From CAZMVY01 sp964617875 (lineage in GTDB: Bacteria > Planctomycetota > Phycisphaerae > UBA1845 > PWPN01): 64,000 nt of DNA. The translations under genes and the position numbers were made by a program. Every line of letters begins with the position of its first letter. Positions within the stretch are counted from its first letter, which is position 1. The notes below the pieces were generated by a model that worked only from the letters and a program-made list of their open reading frames with translations, made no database searches and had not been told where the DNA came from. This document shows positions 11,823-20,366 of this stretch, piece after piece. The stretch spans positions 1-64,000 of the forward strand of contig CAZUAI010000005.1 of the NCBI GenBank assembly GCA_964617875.1, written 5' to 3'.

Positions 11823-13238
11823 CTATCCCGCGACGACATCGCGCCCCCGGGAGCGGTGCCAGACAAACGCCATCAGCACCATCCCGATGAGGCTGGGCGG
11901 CAGCATGGCGACGAACCAGACGTTCCAGCCGAACGCGGGGTGGTGCTTCACGCTGTAGTCGAGCAATCTGCCGAGCCCCCAGCCGGCGATGCCGCCGCCG
12001 ATGTACTGGAAGCTGTCGATGACGCCGGAGGCGAAGCCGGCCATCTTGCGGCCGCCGAGATCCATCGCCGCCGCCGTGCCCAGAATGGAGTGGGTGGCGT
12101 TGCAGGTGATGGAGATCGCCAGCAACAGCACCGCCGCCAGGGAGGGTCCGGCGTAGGACCGGTGGTTGAGCAGCACGATCGCCGCCACGGTCACGGCCGC
12201 CTGAATCGCGTACAGGGCGACCGCCACCGGCGCCCGCCGGCCCTTGAACAGCAGGTCCGAGATGAAGCCGGAGATGATCGAGCCGAGAAACGCCATGATC
12301 GGCAGCAGTGCCATGGTGATGATCACGAGCGTGGACCTGGCCACGTCAAGGTGCCAGACCTCGTCGAAGTACATCACCGTCCAGTTGTTCTGCGCCGTGC
12401 GGACCACGCCGGTGCAGAAGTAGGCGCCCGCGGTGATCCACACCATCGGCTTGCCGGCGATCGTGCGGAAGACCTGGCCGAGCGAGATTCTCTCGCCCGC
12501 CGCCGCATCGGTCGCCGCCTCTCGCGCGTCGTGTTCCACCGTGTAGCCCGCCTGTTCGGGATCGTTCCGGACGAGGAGGAACATGAGCGTGGCGACGACC
12601 GCCACGACGGCCGGCGGGATCCAGAACAGCCACCGCCAGTGCATGGCCGGTAGCCTCAGCGAAACGACGAGCAGCGGCACCGTGCAGCCGGCCAGGAGCA
12701 GCGGGCCGAAGGTGTTGATCGTAATCTGCCCGAGCTGGATCATCAGCCCGAACACGCCGGCGAATCGGCCGCGCTCCCGCCGGGGGAACCACGCCGTGTT
12801 GACCTTGATCATCCCCGGCGCGCCGAACGCCTGGGCGTAGCCGTCGCACGTCCGGATCAGGATGAACAGCATCAGGACGCTGCCGGCGCCCGCGAACGAT
12901 GCCATGCCGAACACCACGTTCATCGCAACGGTCAGCATGGCGCCGAGGAACATCGCCTGCTTGCCGCCCATGCGGTCCGTCAGGAGGCCGTTGATGAACT
13001 GGCCCAGGGCGTAGGCCCAGTCGCGCCCGCTGCTGATCGTGCCGAACTGCTCCCGCGAGAAGCCGAATTCGCTCCGGATCCGTGTGGAGGCGATCGCGAT
13101 GTTGTAGCGGCACATGTAGAACGAACCGTACGTCAGACCGAGCAGGAGCCAGTTGATGCCGCGCCGCACGCGGAACCCCGGCTGGTGCTCAAGGGTGGCC
13201 GCCGTCTCCGGGGGCGCCGACCGCCGTGATTCGCTCAT
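11823..13238 (-). CDS. MFS permease, organophosphate:phosphate antiporter (GlpT/UhpC) type
   Basis: A 471-residue major facilitator protein with about 12 membrane helices. YGSFYMCRYNIAIA early in the protein and the loop sequence DRMGGKQAMF fit the OPA group (GlpT, UhpT, UhpC), suggesting exchange of a sugar phosphate or glycerol phosphate; the substrate cannot be read from sequence. The start at 13238 overlaps the stop of the upstream membrane protein gene (TGATG), implying translational coupling. An in-frame start at 13337 would add 33 proline/arginine-rich residues lying inside the neighbour. Confidence 0.85.
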   Translation of the reverse strand: MSESRRSAPPETAATLEHQPGFRVRRGINWLLLGLTYGSFYMCRYNIAIASTRIRSEFGFSREQFGTISSGRDWAYALGQFINGLLTDRMGGKQAMFLGAMLTVAMNVVFGMASFAGAGSVLMLFILIRTCDGYAQAFGAPGMIKVNTAWFPRRERGRFAGVFGLMIQLGQITINTFGPLLLAGCTVPLLVVSLRLPAMHWRWLFWIPPAVVAVVATLMFLLVRNDPEQAGYTVEHDAREAATDAAAGERISLGQVFRTIAGKPMVWITAGAYFCTGVVRTAQNNWTVMYFDEVWHLDVARSTLVIITMALLPIMAFLGSIISGFISDLLFKGRRAPVAVALYAIQAAVTVAAIVLLNHRSYAGPSLAAVLLLAISITCNATHSILGTAAAMDLGGRKMAGFASGVIDSFQYIGGGIAGWGLGRLLDYSVKHHPAFGWNVWFVAMLPPSLIGMVLMAFVWHRSRGRDVVAG

Positions 13239-13912
13239 CAGTGCATCCCCCGGTAATGAGCGGCGCCGACAAGCAGGAGGAGTGCCTGGATGCCCAGGGC
13301 CACGGGGCTGAGCGGAAGCGCGTGAAACACGAAGCAAGCCGCAACCTCAACGACGATCAACGCGGCCAGAGACAGGACCCCCCACCGCCGCATGTTCCAG
13401 AAGCCCAGCAGGCACACCGCCGTGCCGAGGAACGGGACGATCCATCCGTTGATGTGCTGCCCGGCCTCGTAGCCCGGAATGGCGTACGGCTTGCCCGGGC
13501 CGTAGAGGGCGTACAGGATCTTCACGATCGGCGGGAGGCTGACGACGACCATCAGCATCATCAGGTAGACAAGCCCCGTGACCGTCGCGATCAGCGGCGG
13601 GGCCTTCACGATCCTGGGCGGGATTGTGTTGGTCGTCTCCGTCGCCACGGTGCCGTCGATCGTCAACCGCGGCGTCCAGCCGCCGGCGTCCGCGGCGGGA
13701 ACGAGCTGGAGCCGGGCGTCGCGGCCGGGGGCGTCCGGCGTGCGGAACGTGTGGTCGATCCCGTCGGTGCGGCCGCGATGGTAGAGGATGCGTCCGTCCA
13801 GGCGAAGCACCTTCCGCCCGAACCAGCTGTTGCGCGCGTGGACCTCGAGGACCAGCTCGTGCGGTCCGGCGGCGGACGGCAGAATCCATCGGAACTCGAA
13901 CATCGCACTCAC
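13238..13912 (-). CDS. membrane protein of unknown function, coupled to the MFS permease
   Basis: A 224-residue protein with an N-terminal beta-rich part (about 1-95, with WFGRKVLRLDGR) and four likely membrane helices in about 105-220. I do not recognise the family. The first half resembles a soluble sensing or binding domain. It starts with GTG at 13912, or ATG at 13903. Its stop overlaps the start of the downstream permease, so the two are probably made together and may work together. Confidence 0.7.
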   Translation of the reverse strand: MSAMFEFRWILPSAAGPHELVLEVHARNSWFGRKVLRLDGRILYHRGRTDGIDHTFRTPDAPGRDARLQLVPAADAGGWTPRLTIDGTVATETTNTIPPRIVKAPPLIATVTGLVYLMMLMVVVSLPPIVKILYALYGPGKPYAIPGYEAGQHINGWIVPFLGTAVCLLGFWNMRRWGVLSLAALIVVEVAACFVFHALPLSPVALGIQALLLLVGAAHYRGMH

Positions 13913-13949
13913 TCATGCGTACCAGACGGAACGGCGAGATTGTAGCCGC

Positions 13950-13978
13950 CTGACTGTCCTGTGCAATCGGCGTAGAAT
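13950..13978 (+). promoter_or_regulatory. predicted promoter of nucleoside hydrolase gene
   Basis: CTGACT (13950-13955) and TAGAAT (13973-13978) are spaced by 17 bases, about 75 bases upstream of the ATG at 14052. The -35 box matches consensus at only four positions. Confidence 0.4.
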
Positions 13979-14051
13979 GCGGGCCCGGCATCGTCGTCGG
14001 CCGTCCGGCGGGTCGCGACGGCCGGAGCGATTGTGGCGCGGAGGCGCGCGG

Positions 14052-14942
14052 ATGGCAAAGGTTCCGGTCCTGTTCGACACGGACATCGGCAGCAACATCG
14101 ACGACGCCGTCGCGCTGGCCTACCTGCTCCGGCAGCGGCAATGCGAACTGCTCGGCATCACGACCGTGACGGGCCGGCCGGACGCGCGGGCGATGCTCGC
14201 CGACGCGGTGTGCCGGGCGTTCGGCCGCGGCGACGTGCCGATCTTCGGCGGAGCGGACAAGCCGATGGCCGTGCCGCAGCGCCAGCTTGAGGTGCCGCAG
14301 GCCGCCGTCCTGCCGAGGTGGCCGCACCGCGGCACGTTCGCCTCGAACGCCGCCGTCGAGTTCCTGCGGCAGACGATCCGGTCGCGGCCGGGCGAGGTCA
14401 CGTTGCTGACGGTCGGCCCGCTGACGAACGTCGGCCTGCTCTACACCCTCGACCCCGAAGTCCCGTCGCTGCTCCGGCAGCACGTCATGATGGGCGGGCA
14501 CTACCTGAACCGGGCGATCGGCTACGGGCCGACGGAGCGGAACATGGGCCTCGACCCGCACGCCGCGGCGATCGTCTTCGGCGCGCCCGTGCCGGGAATG
14601 ACGTGCGTCGGGCTGGACGTGACGACCCACTGCCGGTTGCCCGCCGACGAGTTCCGCAGACGGTTCTCGGCCGGGCCGCAGCGAATCGTCGGCGAGATGG
14701 CCGAGGAGTGGCTTCAGGACCGGCCCGTTGTGATCTTCCATGACCCGTTGGCGGCGGCGAGCGTTTTCGAGCCGTCGTTGTGCGACTACGCGGACGGACG
14801 GGTGGACATCGATCCGCAGGACGCGCGGCTGCCCGGCTTCACGGCGTTTGACAGCAACGCGAGGCCGGCCCATCACCGCGTGGCCACGGCGGTGCGATCG
14901 GAGGAGTTCTTCGAGCATTATTTCTCAATCGTGTCGGCGTGA
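14052..14942 (+). CDS. inosine/uridine-preferring nucleoside hydrolase family protein
   Basis: A 296-residue protein of the IUNH family, which cleaves the N-glycosidic bond of ribonucleosides to release base and ribose. The N-terminal Ca-binding aspartate cluster reads FDTDIGSNIDDAVAL (residues 7-21); the second Asp of the usual DxDxGxDxDD pattern is replaced by Asn. Later motifs include LTVGPLTNVG and, near residue 233, HDPLAA, where the His is typical of the active site. The ATG at 14052 follows GGAGG at 7 bases. A GH127 C-terminal fragment follows on the same strand, pointing to glycoside or nucleoside salvage. Confidence 0.88.
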   Translation: MAKVPVLFDTDIGSNIDDAVALAYLLRQRQCELLGITTVTGRPDARAMLADAVCRAFGRGDVPIFGGADKPMAVPQRQLEVPQAAVLPRWPHRGTFASNAAVEFLRQTIRSRPGEVTLLTVGPLTNVGLLYTLDPEVPSLLRQHVMMGGHYLNRAIGYGPTERNMGLDPHAAAIVFGAPVPGMTCVGLDVTTHCRLPADEFRRRFSAGPQRIVGEMAEEWLQDRPVVIFHDPLAAASVFEPSLCDYADGRVDIDPQDARLPGFTAFDSNARPAHHRVATAVRSEEFFEHYFSIVSA

Positions 14943-15018
14943 GTCGTTCGTTGCCTGTTGCTCGTCGCGACAGGTCCGCGCGGACGGCCACCTTCCGCCG
15001 CAGCCCGATGCGGAGCGA

Positions 15019-15669
15019 ATGGCCAGGCCGTTCTTCCTCGCCGATTCGCCGCGGAACCTCTCCTGGCTCCAGCCGGTCAGCGGCAAGACGATCACATTCC
15101 GGGCCGCCGGCCAGCCGTTCGAGGTCACATTCATCCCGTTCTACAAGGTGTACGGCCAGCGGTACGGTTTGTACTGGCCGGTCGTTCCCGAGGGGAGCGA
15201 CCGCCACAAGGATCTCGTGCGGCGCAACGAGGCGATTGCCGAGACGATGGCCGCCTTCAAGCCGGCCGCCGGCGAAATTGACCGCGTCCAGCCCGGCGAC
15301 GAAGCCTCCGAACGGGCGCACAACCTGCGGCACGAGGGCAGCATTGCCGGGACGCACCTCGGCCAGTCGTGGCGCCACGCCGACAACTGGTGGAGCTGGG
15401 ACCTGAAGGTGCTGCCTGACGCGCCGGTGACGTTGTCGTGCATCTACTGGGGCGCCGACGTCGGGCGCGCCTTCGACATCCTGATCGACGGCAGGCCCGT
15501 CGCCACGCAGACGCTCGACGGGAGCCGGGGCGCCCGCTTCGTGGAAATCGCCTATGCGATCCCCGCCGAATGGACGAAGGGCAGGGACAGGGTCACCGTC
15601 ACGTTCCGCCGCAAGCAGGGCGTCGCGGGCGGCGTCTTCGGCTGCGCCACGCTCCGCCCCTCGCCGTGA
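15019..15669 (+). CDS. C-terminal fragment of a GH127-like (DUF1680/DUF6805) protein
   Basis: A 216-residue frame. It matches only the C-terminal beta-sandwich end of GH127-type proteins: GKTITFRAAGQPFEVTFIPF and QRYGLYWPV, then a DUF6805-like end with DRVQPGDEASERAHNL, CIYWGADVG and GGVFGCATLRP. The catalytic alpha/alpha barrel normally in front (about 400 residues) is absent; upstream lies the nucleoside hydrolase in another frame. It is either a decayed remnant of a larger gene or a stand-alone accessory domain. The ATG at 15019 has only a weak GGAG and no signal peptide. Confidence 0.6.
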   Translation: MARPFFLADSPRNLSWLQPVSGKTITFRAAGQPFEVTFIPFYKVYGQRYGLYWPVVPEGSDRHKDLVRRNEAIAETMAAFKPAAGEIDRVQPGDEASERAHNLRHEGSIAGTHLGQSWRHADNWWSWDLKVLPDAPVTLSCIYWGADVGRAFDILIDGRPVATQTLDGSRGARFVEIAYAIPAEWTKGRDRVTVTFRRKQGVAGGVFGCATLRPSP

Positions 15670-15705
15670 ATGAACGTCCTGCGACCGCGCGGATTCCGCC
15701 CGGCG

Positions 15706-17256
15706 TCAGTGGCCGCTCGGTTTCGTCGTGGCGGGTGGCGCGGGCGTCGGTGGTCTCGCGGCGGCGCCCGGATTCGTGGCCGTCGTCGGTCTTGGCGGGG
15801 CGTCGTTTACGAGAGTGCGGCAGATGTCGTCCTCGAGCTTCTTGGCCGTCCCCCCGTCGGTGGTCACGTTGTTCAGCAGGATGGAAAAACAGTAGACCTT
15901 GCCCGAGTTGCCCTGGGCATAACCGCTGAGGGCGTAGACGCCGGCGATGTAGCCCGTCTTTGCCTGAACGCGGCCCTCCAGGCCCTTCATCCGCTTCTCG
16001 AGCGTCCCTTCCTCGCCCGGTGCGGCGAGGCTCGGGATGAACATCCGCCGTGCCGGGTGCCTCCCGATGTAGCGGAGGACCTGCACGAGCATCCGGGGCG
16101 TCACGCGGTTCTGCGGGCTGAGGCCGCAGCCGTCATCGAGCACGACGCCGGTCGGTCTGTACACGCCGCACCGATCGAGCAGGGCGTTCACATAGGCGCG
16201 GGCGACCGCGTAGGACCCTGTGCCCTCGCCTTTTTCCAGGGCACTCAGCTGAAAGGCCGTCGTCTTCAACAGGCACTCGGCGAAGAGGTTCTGGCTGTTC
16301 TTGTTGATGCGCCCGAGGATGTCCGTCAGATCGCGTTCGTGGACGGCGACGACGGTGCACGTCGGCGGGAGGTTCCCGCGGCCGTCGCGGACCCGCTCCC
16401 GGCGGGTTTCGCCGGCGATCCGAATGCCCTTGGCCGCCAGCGCGGTCCGGCAGGCGCTGGCGAAGAACAGGCCGGGGTCGGGCACGGCGATCGACTGGAG
16501 CGTTCCGGGCGACCGGCACGTGCCCGAGACGACGTATACGGGCGAATCGCCCTTGCGGGCGATGGCGGGGCCGCCCTTCTTGCCGCCGCCGGTCTTGCAC
16601 TCGTTGCGGATGGTGACGTAGGTGTTCGGCGGGCTGACCTCAACAACGGCGGGCTCGCCGGCTTGGGGGCCCGGCTTGACGGTGACGTCGATGCAGTTGT
16701 TGTTGAAGTTCAGGGCGCCGACGGGTGCGGAGTACCATTGCTGGCGCTGGTCGGCAGGCCAGTTGCGGTTATAGAACTCAGCCTCGAAGGCCGAATCGTC
16801 GATGACGAGGTTGCCCTTGACCTCCGTGATGCCCTTCGCCTTCAGTTTCGCGGCCCAGTCGTGGAAGACGGCGGTGATCGGCTCCTTCCGGTCCCTGGCA
16901 AGGCGGGGGTCGCCGACGGACGGGTCGCCCAGCCCGAGGACGACGAGGTCGTCCCCGCGGGTGGCGAGGGTCGTGCGGTACTTGAATCCGGGCGGCAGGC
17001 GGTCCAGAGCCGTGACGACGGTCAGGATTTTCATGTTGCTGGCGGGCTTGAGCGGCTCGTCGGCGTTGTGTTTGAAGACCTCGTTCCCGGAGACGAGTTC
17101 GGCGACGTAGACCCCTGCCTTCATCGTACCGGGCTTGATGCCGGCGACGAGCTTGTCGAGTTGCCGGGCGAGATCCGTTCCGTCGGCAACGGCCGGTACC
17201 ACCCACCAGCCCAGCAAGACCCATGCCCAACCCATCCGTCGGACCGCCGAATCCAT
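15706..17256 (-). CDS. dacB: D-alanyl-D-alanine carboxypeptidase/endopeptidase (PBP4 type, S13)
   Basis: A 516-residue low-molecular-mass penicillin-binding protein that trims peptidoglycan peptides in the periplasm. A signal peptide covers about residues 1-24. All three active-site motifs are present: SNMK (S73-K76), SQN in NKNSQNLF, and KTG in QAKTGYIAG. The large insertion between the first two motifs is typical of PBP4/DacB. The C-terminus is a Pro/Thr/Ala-rich tail. The ATG at 17256 follows GGAGG at 7 bases; a longer open frame runs upstream but would bury the signal peptide. Half of the roughly 97-bp inverted-repeat element lies directly before the ribosome site. Confidence 0.93.
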   Translation of the reverse strand: MDSAVRRMGWAWVLLGWWVVPAVADGTDLARQLDKLVAGIKPGTMKAGVYVAELVSGNEVFKHNADEPLKPASNMKILTVVTALDRLPPGFKYRTTLATRGDDLVVLGLGDPSVGDPRLARDRKEPITAVFHDWAAKLKAKGITEVKGNLVIDDSAFEAEFYNRNWPADQRQQWYSAPVGALNFNNNCIDVTVKPGPQAGEPAVVEVSPPNTYVTIRNECKTGGGKKGGPAIARKGDSPVYVVSGTCRSPGTLQSIAVPDPGLFFASACRTALAAKGIRIAGETRRERVRDGRGNLPPTCTVVAVHERDLTDILGRINKNSQNLFAECLLKTTAFQLSALEKGEGTGSYAVARAYVNALLDRCGVYRPTGVVLDDGCGLSPQNRVTPRMLVQVLRYIGRHPARRMFIPSLAAPGEEGTLEKRMKGLEGRVQAKTGYIAGVYALSGYAQGNSGKVYCFSILLNNVTTDGGTAKKLEDDICRTLVNDAPPRPTTATNPGAAARPPTPAPPATTKPSGH

Positions 17257-17267
17257 TTCAAGACCTC

Positions 17268-17320
17268 CTGCCTGTCCGGCAAAGGTTCCTGACCCCGTTC
17301 GCACATACGACCATGGACCC
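17268..17320. repeat. half copy of the ~97-bp GGTTCCTGACCCC element (copy C)
   Basis: This stretch matches the right half and outer flank of the complete copies at 25444-25540 and 31270-31366: CTGTCCGGCAAAGGTTCCTG, then ACCCCGTTCGCACATACGAC. It lies between the divergent dacB and signalling genes, and one end reaches the dacB ribosome-binding site. Confidence 0.7.
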
Positions 17321-17336
17321 CAATCGCGTAATTCGT

Positions 17337-17365
17337 TTGACGCGACTGTTTTGGGGTGGTAGACT
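17337..17365 (+). promoter_or_regulatory. predicted sigma70 promoter of the signalling gene pair
   Basis: TTGACG (17337-17342) and TAGACT (17360-17365) are separated by 17 bases. Transcription would start near 17372, so the leader is very short if the TTG at 17383 is the start, or about 40 nt if the GTG at 17413 is used. Confidence 0.6.
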
Positions 17366-17412
17366 ATCATTGACGAGGAGCGTTGCAAGTCCTTGCCGCG
17401 AGGGACTGCGCT

Positions 17413-18438
17413 GTGGCTGTGGGGAAGGCATCCAAGTTCGGCGTCATCCTTGTAGCATCCGAATCGGATGAACGGTGCGAGCGATTGGGCCTCGCTCTGG
17501 CCGGCGTTGGTGTCGAGGTGCTGGAAGTGCCCGACGTGTACCTCGCCCTGGGCGAACTGGTCGCCTGCTCCCGCGAGCATCCGGTCGCCGTCGTTGTCCA
17601 GGCAAGTTGCGTCGAGGGCTCGGAGGCCGAGTTCTTCCCGATGGCGCGCCGCCTTGTCCGCGATGTCCGCACGTACGTTCTTCAGGCACGGGTCGGGGAG
17701 GAACGGGCCGTGGCAACCGCGGTTTCGGCGGGGGCGACGGTCCTCGAAACCAATACTCTCTCGCTGAAAGAGTGGGCGAGTTCGCTCGTCCAGCCGGCGC
17801 GTCAACCGGGGGCGCCCGGGGATGACCTCGCGGCGGAGACGGCGGGGCCCGTGCCGGCACCGGCGGTCGCGCCCCGCATGAATTGGGCGTCCGCGGAGCC
17901 GGAGATGCTGATTGAGGAAATTGCGGAGCCGGTTGAGCCGGAACCGCCGTCCGATACAGACGACATCCGACGGCCGGAATCCGCTTCTGCGGCGTTGGAG
18001 GATCTTGCGACCGAGGCGGTGCCAGCGGTTTCGGAAATTCCTCTTGGTTGCCCCGCGGGCGAAGAAAGTGCTGAGGCTGAGGCGACCGAAGCCCCCGAGC
18101 CGGAGAAGCCCAGGCAGGACGAGCGGGTGCCGGAGTCCCAGGACGTGCGTTTCGCACGGCCCATCGAGGTGCCTGCGTCCTGGGGTCAGCCTGGCGGGGA
18201 AGCCGAGTCCAACTCGCCCATCCGTGCGGAAGATGACGGCGTGATCCCCGCGGTTCCCTGGTGCCCGCCGGCTGGCCGGCCCGCACGCACGCCGCCGTCT
18301 GCGCGCGGAATCAGCCATACCCCGACGCCGGGGCCAACCGCTCCGCCCAACGAGGACCTTCACCTGACACGCGAGGAGCTGGACGCCCTGCTGGGTGACC
18401 CGGCAGATCCGCCGAACCTTCGGAGGTTCCGTCCATGA
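17413..18438 (+). CDS. receiver-like protein with C-terminal LTREELDALLGD peptide
   Basis: A 341-residue protein starting at GTG 17413 (GAGGGA 7 bases upstream); TTG at 17383 is the alternative. The first 115 residues or so look like a response-regulator receiver fold (FGVILVAS, later AGATVLETNTLS) but lack the phosphorylated Asp triad. The middle is acidic and Pro/Ala-rich and probably disordered. Near the end, residues 317-328 read HLTREELDALLG, closely resembling the FliM N-terminal peptide (LSQDEIDALL) that binds CheY. The gene overlaps the diguanylate cyclase gene by 4 bases (ATGA), so the two are translated together and probably act in one c-di-GMP pathway. The exact function is unknown. 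Confidence 0.7.
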   Translation: MAVGKASKFGVILVASESDERCERLGLALAGVGVEVLEVPDVYLALGELVACSREHPVAVVVQASCVEGSEAEFFPMARRLVRDVRTYVLQARVGEERAVATAVSAGATVLETNTLSLKEWASSLVQPARQPGAPGDDLAAETAGPVPAPAVAPRMNWASAEPEMLIEEIAEPVEPEPPSDTDDIRRPESASAALEDLATEAVPAVSEIPLGCPAGEESAEAEATEAPEPEKPRQDERVPESQDVRFARPIEVPASWGQPGGEAESNSPIRAEDDGVIPAVPWCPPAGRPARTPPSARGISHTPTPGPTAPPNEDLHLTREELDALLGDPADPPNLRRFRP

Positions 18439-20363
18439 CGCCGCACCTCCTGGGCGAGGCTACCGATGCCCGTGTGGTGGTCGTCAATGACCCCGGCCGC
18501 CTTGCCGACATCGTTCGGAGCCGCTATCCCGGCGTCGAGGTTGTGAGCCGTTCGAGTTTCCTGAGCGGAATTGCGGCGTGCGGGCCCATCCAGGGCCGCG
18601 CGGCCGAGCACGTGCTGGTGGGCGTTGATCCGGCGGCCGGCCGGTTGGGATCGGCCGTCGGCGGTTTTCGGCGGGCGATCGGTCCGAAGGGCCGCCTGAT
18701 CCTGTGCTGTCGTCCGACCGGTGAGCCGGCGGCACGGCGGGCGATGAACGCGGGCGCGGATGACTACATCATCTACCCGCCGACGGGCCGCGACCTGGAC
18801 GACGCGCTGAAGCTCCCGCGGCCGGGCCGCTGGATGGAGGTCTCGCCGGGGCGGCTGGCACACATCGAGCCGGCCGAGCTGAGTTCGCTCGCCCACGTCC
18901 TGGCCGAGATGGACCGCGGGCCGCAGCACGTGCTGGAGCGGATGGCGGAACTGCTGCGGGACTCGCTCCAGTGTTCGAGCCTGGCGATCGTCGCCGAGGC
19001 GGCGCGGGCGGAGGCTGGCAGGCCGATGACGGAACCGGTCCTGCTCGAGACCGTGCAGGTGGGCGGGCGGAACGTCGGCCAGATCCTCGCGGGACCGCGC
19101 GAGCGGTTCCCGTTCAGCACGGGCGACATCGAGAAACTGCGGCACTATGCGTGCCTGGTGGGGCACCTGCTGGAGGCGTGCGAGCGGCGAAGGTCGCTCG
19201 AACGGCTCGCCATGACGGACGAGCTGACGGGCCTGCCGAACCGGCGAAGCCTGCTTCAAACGCTGGACGGCACGCTCGAGCGGGCGGCCCGCGACCGGAC
19301 GACCGTCACGCTGCTGATGTTCGACATCGACAACTTCAAGCACTACAACGACGGCTACGGCCATCCGGCAGGCGACGAGATCCTGCGCGATGCCGGGCAG
19401 TTGTTCCGCCGCTGCTGCCGGCAGCACGACGTCGTGGCGCGCTACGGCGGCGACGAATTCGCGGTGGTGTTCTGGGAGGCGGAGGAACCTCGCGTGGCCG
19501 GGTCGAGGCACCCGACCGATGCGCTCAGCGTGTTGTGCCGCTTTCGCAAAGAACTGGAGACCCACCAGTTCCCGTCGCTCGGTCCCGAAGCCAGGGGCGT
19601 GCTGACGATCAGCGGCGGGCTTGCCAGCTTCCCGTGGGATGCGCAGCGTGCGGTGGACCTGGTGGAGCAGGCCGACCGGGCGTTGCTGCGTGCGAAGCGT
19701 GACGGCAAGAACCGCATCTACCTCGTTGGCGCCGAGACATCGGTCGGCGGTGATCTGGAGGGCCTCACCCCACGCCCTTTTGACGGTCGGAGGCGCAAGC
19801 CTCCGACCTCCGAACGCACGAACGGTCTGCCCCCCGAAGCGGAACGCGAAGCGCCGACGGTCGCCCCGGCAACGGAATCCGCTCCGCAAACGGTCGCCCC
19901 GGCCGGCCGCGACGTGCACGCAGGCAGCTCATCCTTCGCGCACTCCGGTCTGCACCTCCGCGTTGATCGCGTCACGCGGGCCGGCGAGGTCGGCCCCGCG
20001 AGCCTGGACGACATTGCCTGGTGTGTGCAACTGGCGCAGACGCCGGCCGTGCTCTGGCGGGCATGGGAGACCGCCGACGTCCGTGCCACGGCGTGGTATC
20101 GGCAGCACCGGCAGGACGAGCCCGCGGCGATCCTCTCCGCGGTCTGCGTTGCCGCATGCCGGTGCGGCTGCGGCTTGCGGATCACGTCCCGCGATTCGCA
20201 GCCCGTCGATGGTGCGCGGCTCGCCCGGGGCATGGCCGACGCATTGATCGACTGCGCGATGGATGGCCAACTGCACTGGCAACACGGGTCCGGGGCGGGC
20301 GAAACGCCCGGCCCGGCCTACCGGCTGCGCATCATGCCGGAGGTTGCCGACCGCGAACGCTGA
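18435..20363 (+). CDS. GGDEF diguanylate cyclase with degenerate receiver and C-terminal extension
   Basis: A 642-residue cytoplasmic protein. Residues about 10-125 resemble a receiver fold; about 135-250 look GAF-like; about 255-436 form a full GGDEF domain with LTGLPNRRSL, FDIDNFKHYND and the active-site RYGGDEF near 336-342, so it should make cyclic di-GMP from GTP. No RxxD inhibitory site is obvious. A Pro-rich linker (about 437-505) follows, holding a perfect 10-bp DNA hairpin at residues 451-458. The C-terminal 135 residues are of unknown fold, with a cysteine cluster CVAACRCGCG. It overlaps the preceding gene by 4 bases. Confidence 0.9.
   Translation: MTPHLLGEATDARVVVVNDPGRLADIVRSRYPGVEVVSRSSFLSGIAACGPIQGRAAEHVLVGVDPAAGRLGSAVGGFRRAIGPKGRLILCCRPTGEPAARRAMNAGADDYIIYPPTGRDLDDALKLPRPGRWMEVSPGRLAHIEPAELSSLAHVLAEMDRGPQHVLERMAELLRDSLQCSSLAIVAEAARAEAGRPMTEPVLLETVQVGGRNVGQILAGPRERFPFSTGDIEKLRHYACLVGHLLEACERRRSLERLAMTDELTGLPNRRSLLQTLDGTLERAARDRTTVTLLMFDIDNFKHYNDGYGHPAGDEILRDAGQLFRRCCRQHDVVARYGGDEFAVVFWEAEEPRVAGSRHPTDALSVLCRFRKELETHQFPSLGPEARGVLTISGGLASFPWDAQRAVDLVEQADRALLRAKRDGKNRIYLVGAETSVGGDLEGLTPRPFDGRRRKPPTSERTNGLPPEAEREAPTVAPATESAPQTVAPAGRDVHAGSSSFAHSGLHLRVDRVTRAGEVGPASLDDIAWCVQLAQTPAVLWRAWETADVRATAWYRQHRQDEPAAILSAVCVAACRCGCGLRITSRDSQPVDGARLARGMADALIDCAMDGQLHWQHGSGAGETPGPAYRLRIMPEVADRER
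19785..19808. repeat. in-frame palindromic element within the diguanylate cyclase gene
   Basis: A perfect inverted repeat: arms GGTCGGAGGC (19785-19794) and GCCTCCGACC (19799-19808) around a GCAA loop. It is read in frame within the low-complexity linker after the GGDEF domain. It looks like a REP-type unit that landed in, or was kept in, coding sequence. Confidence 0.75.
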
Positions 20364-20366
20364 GGG

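Noticed and set aside
17257..18363. N-terminal extension of dacB by about 370 codons
   Set aside because: It would place the signal peptide in mid-protein and runs antisense to the receiver-like gene; the ATG at 17256 has an excellent ribosome site.
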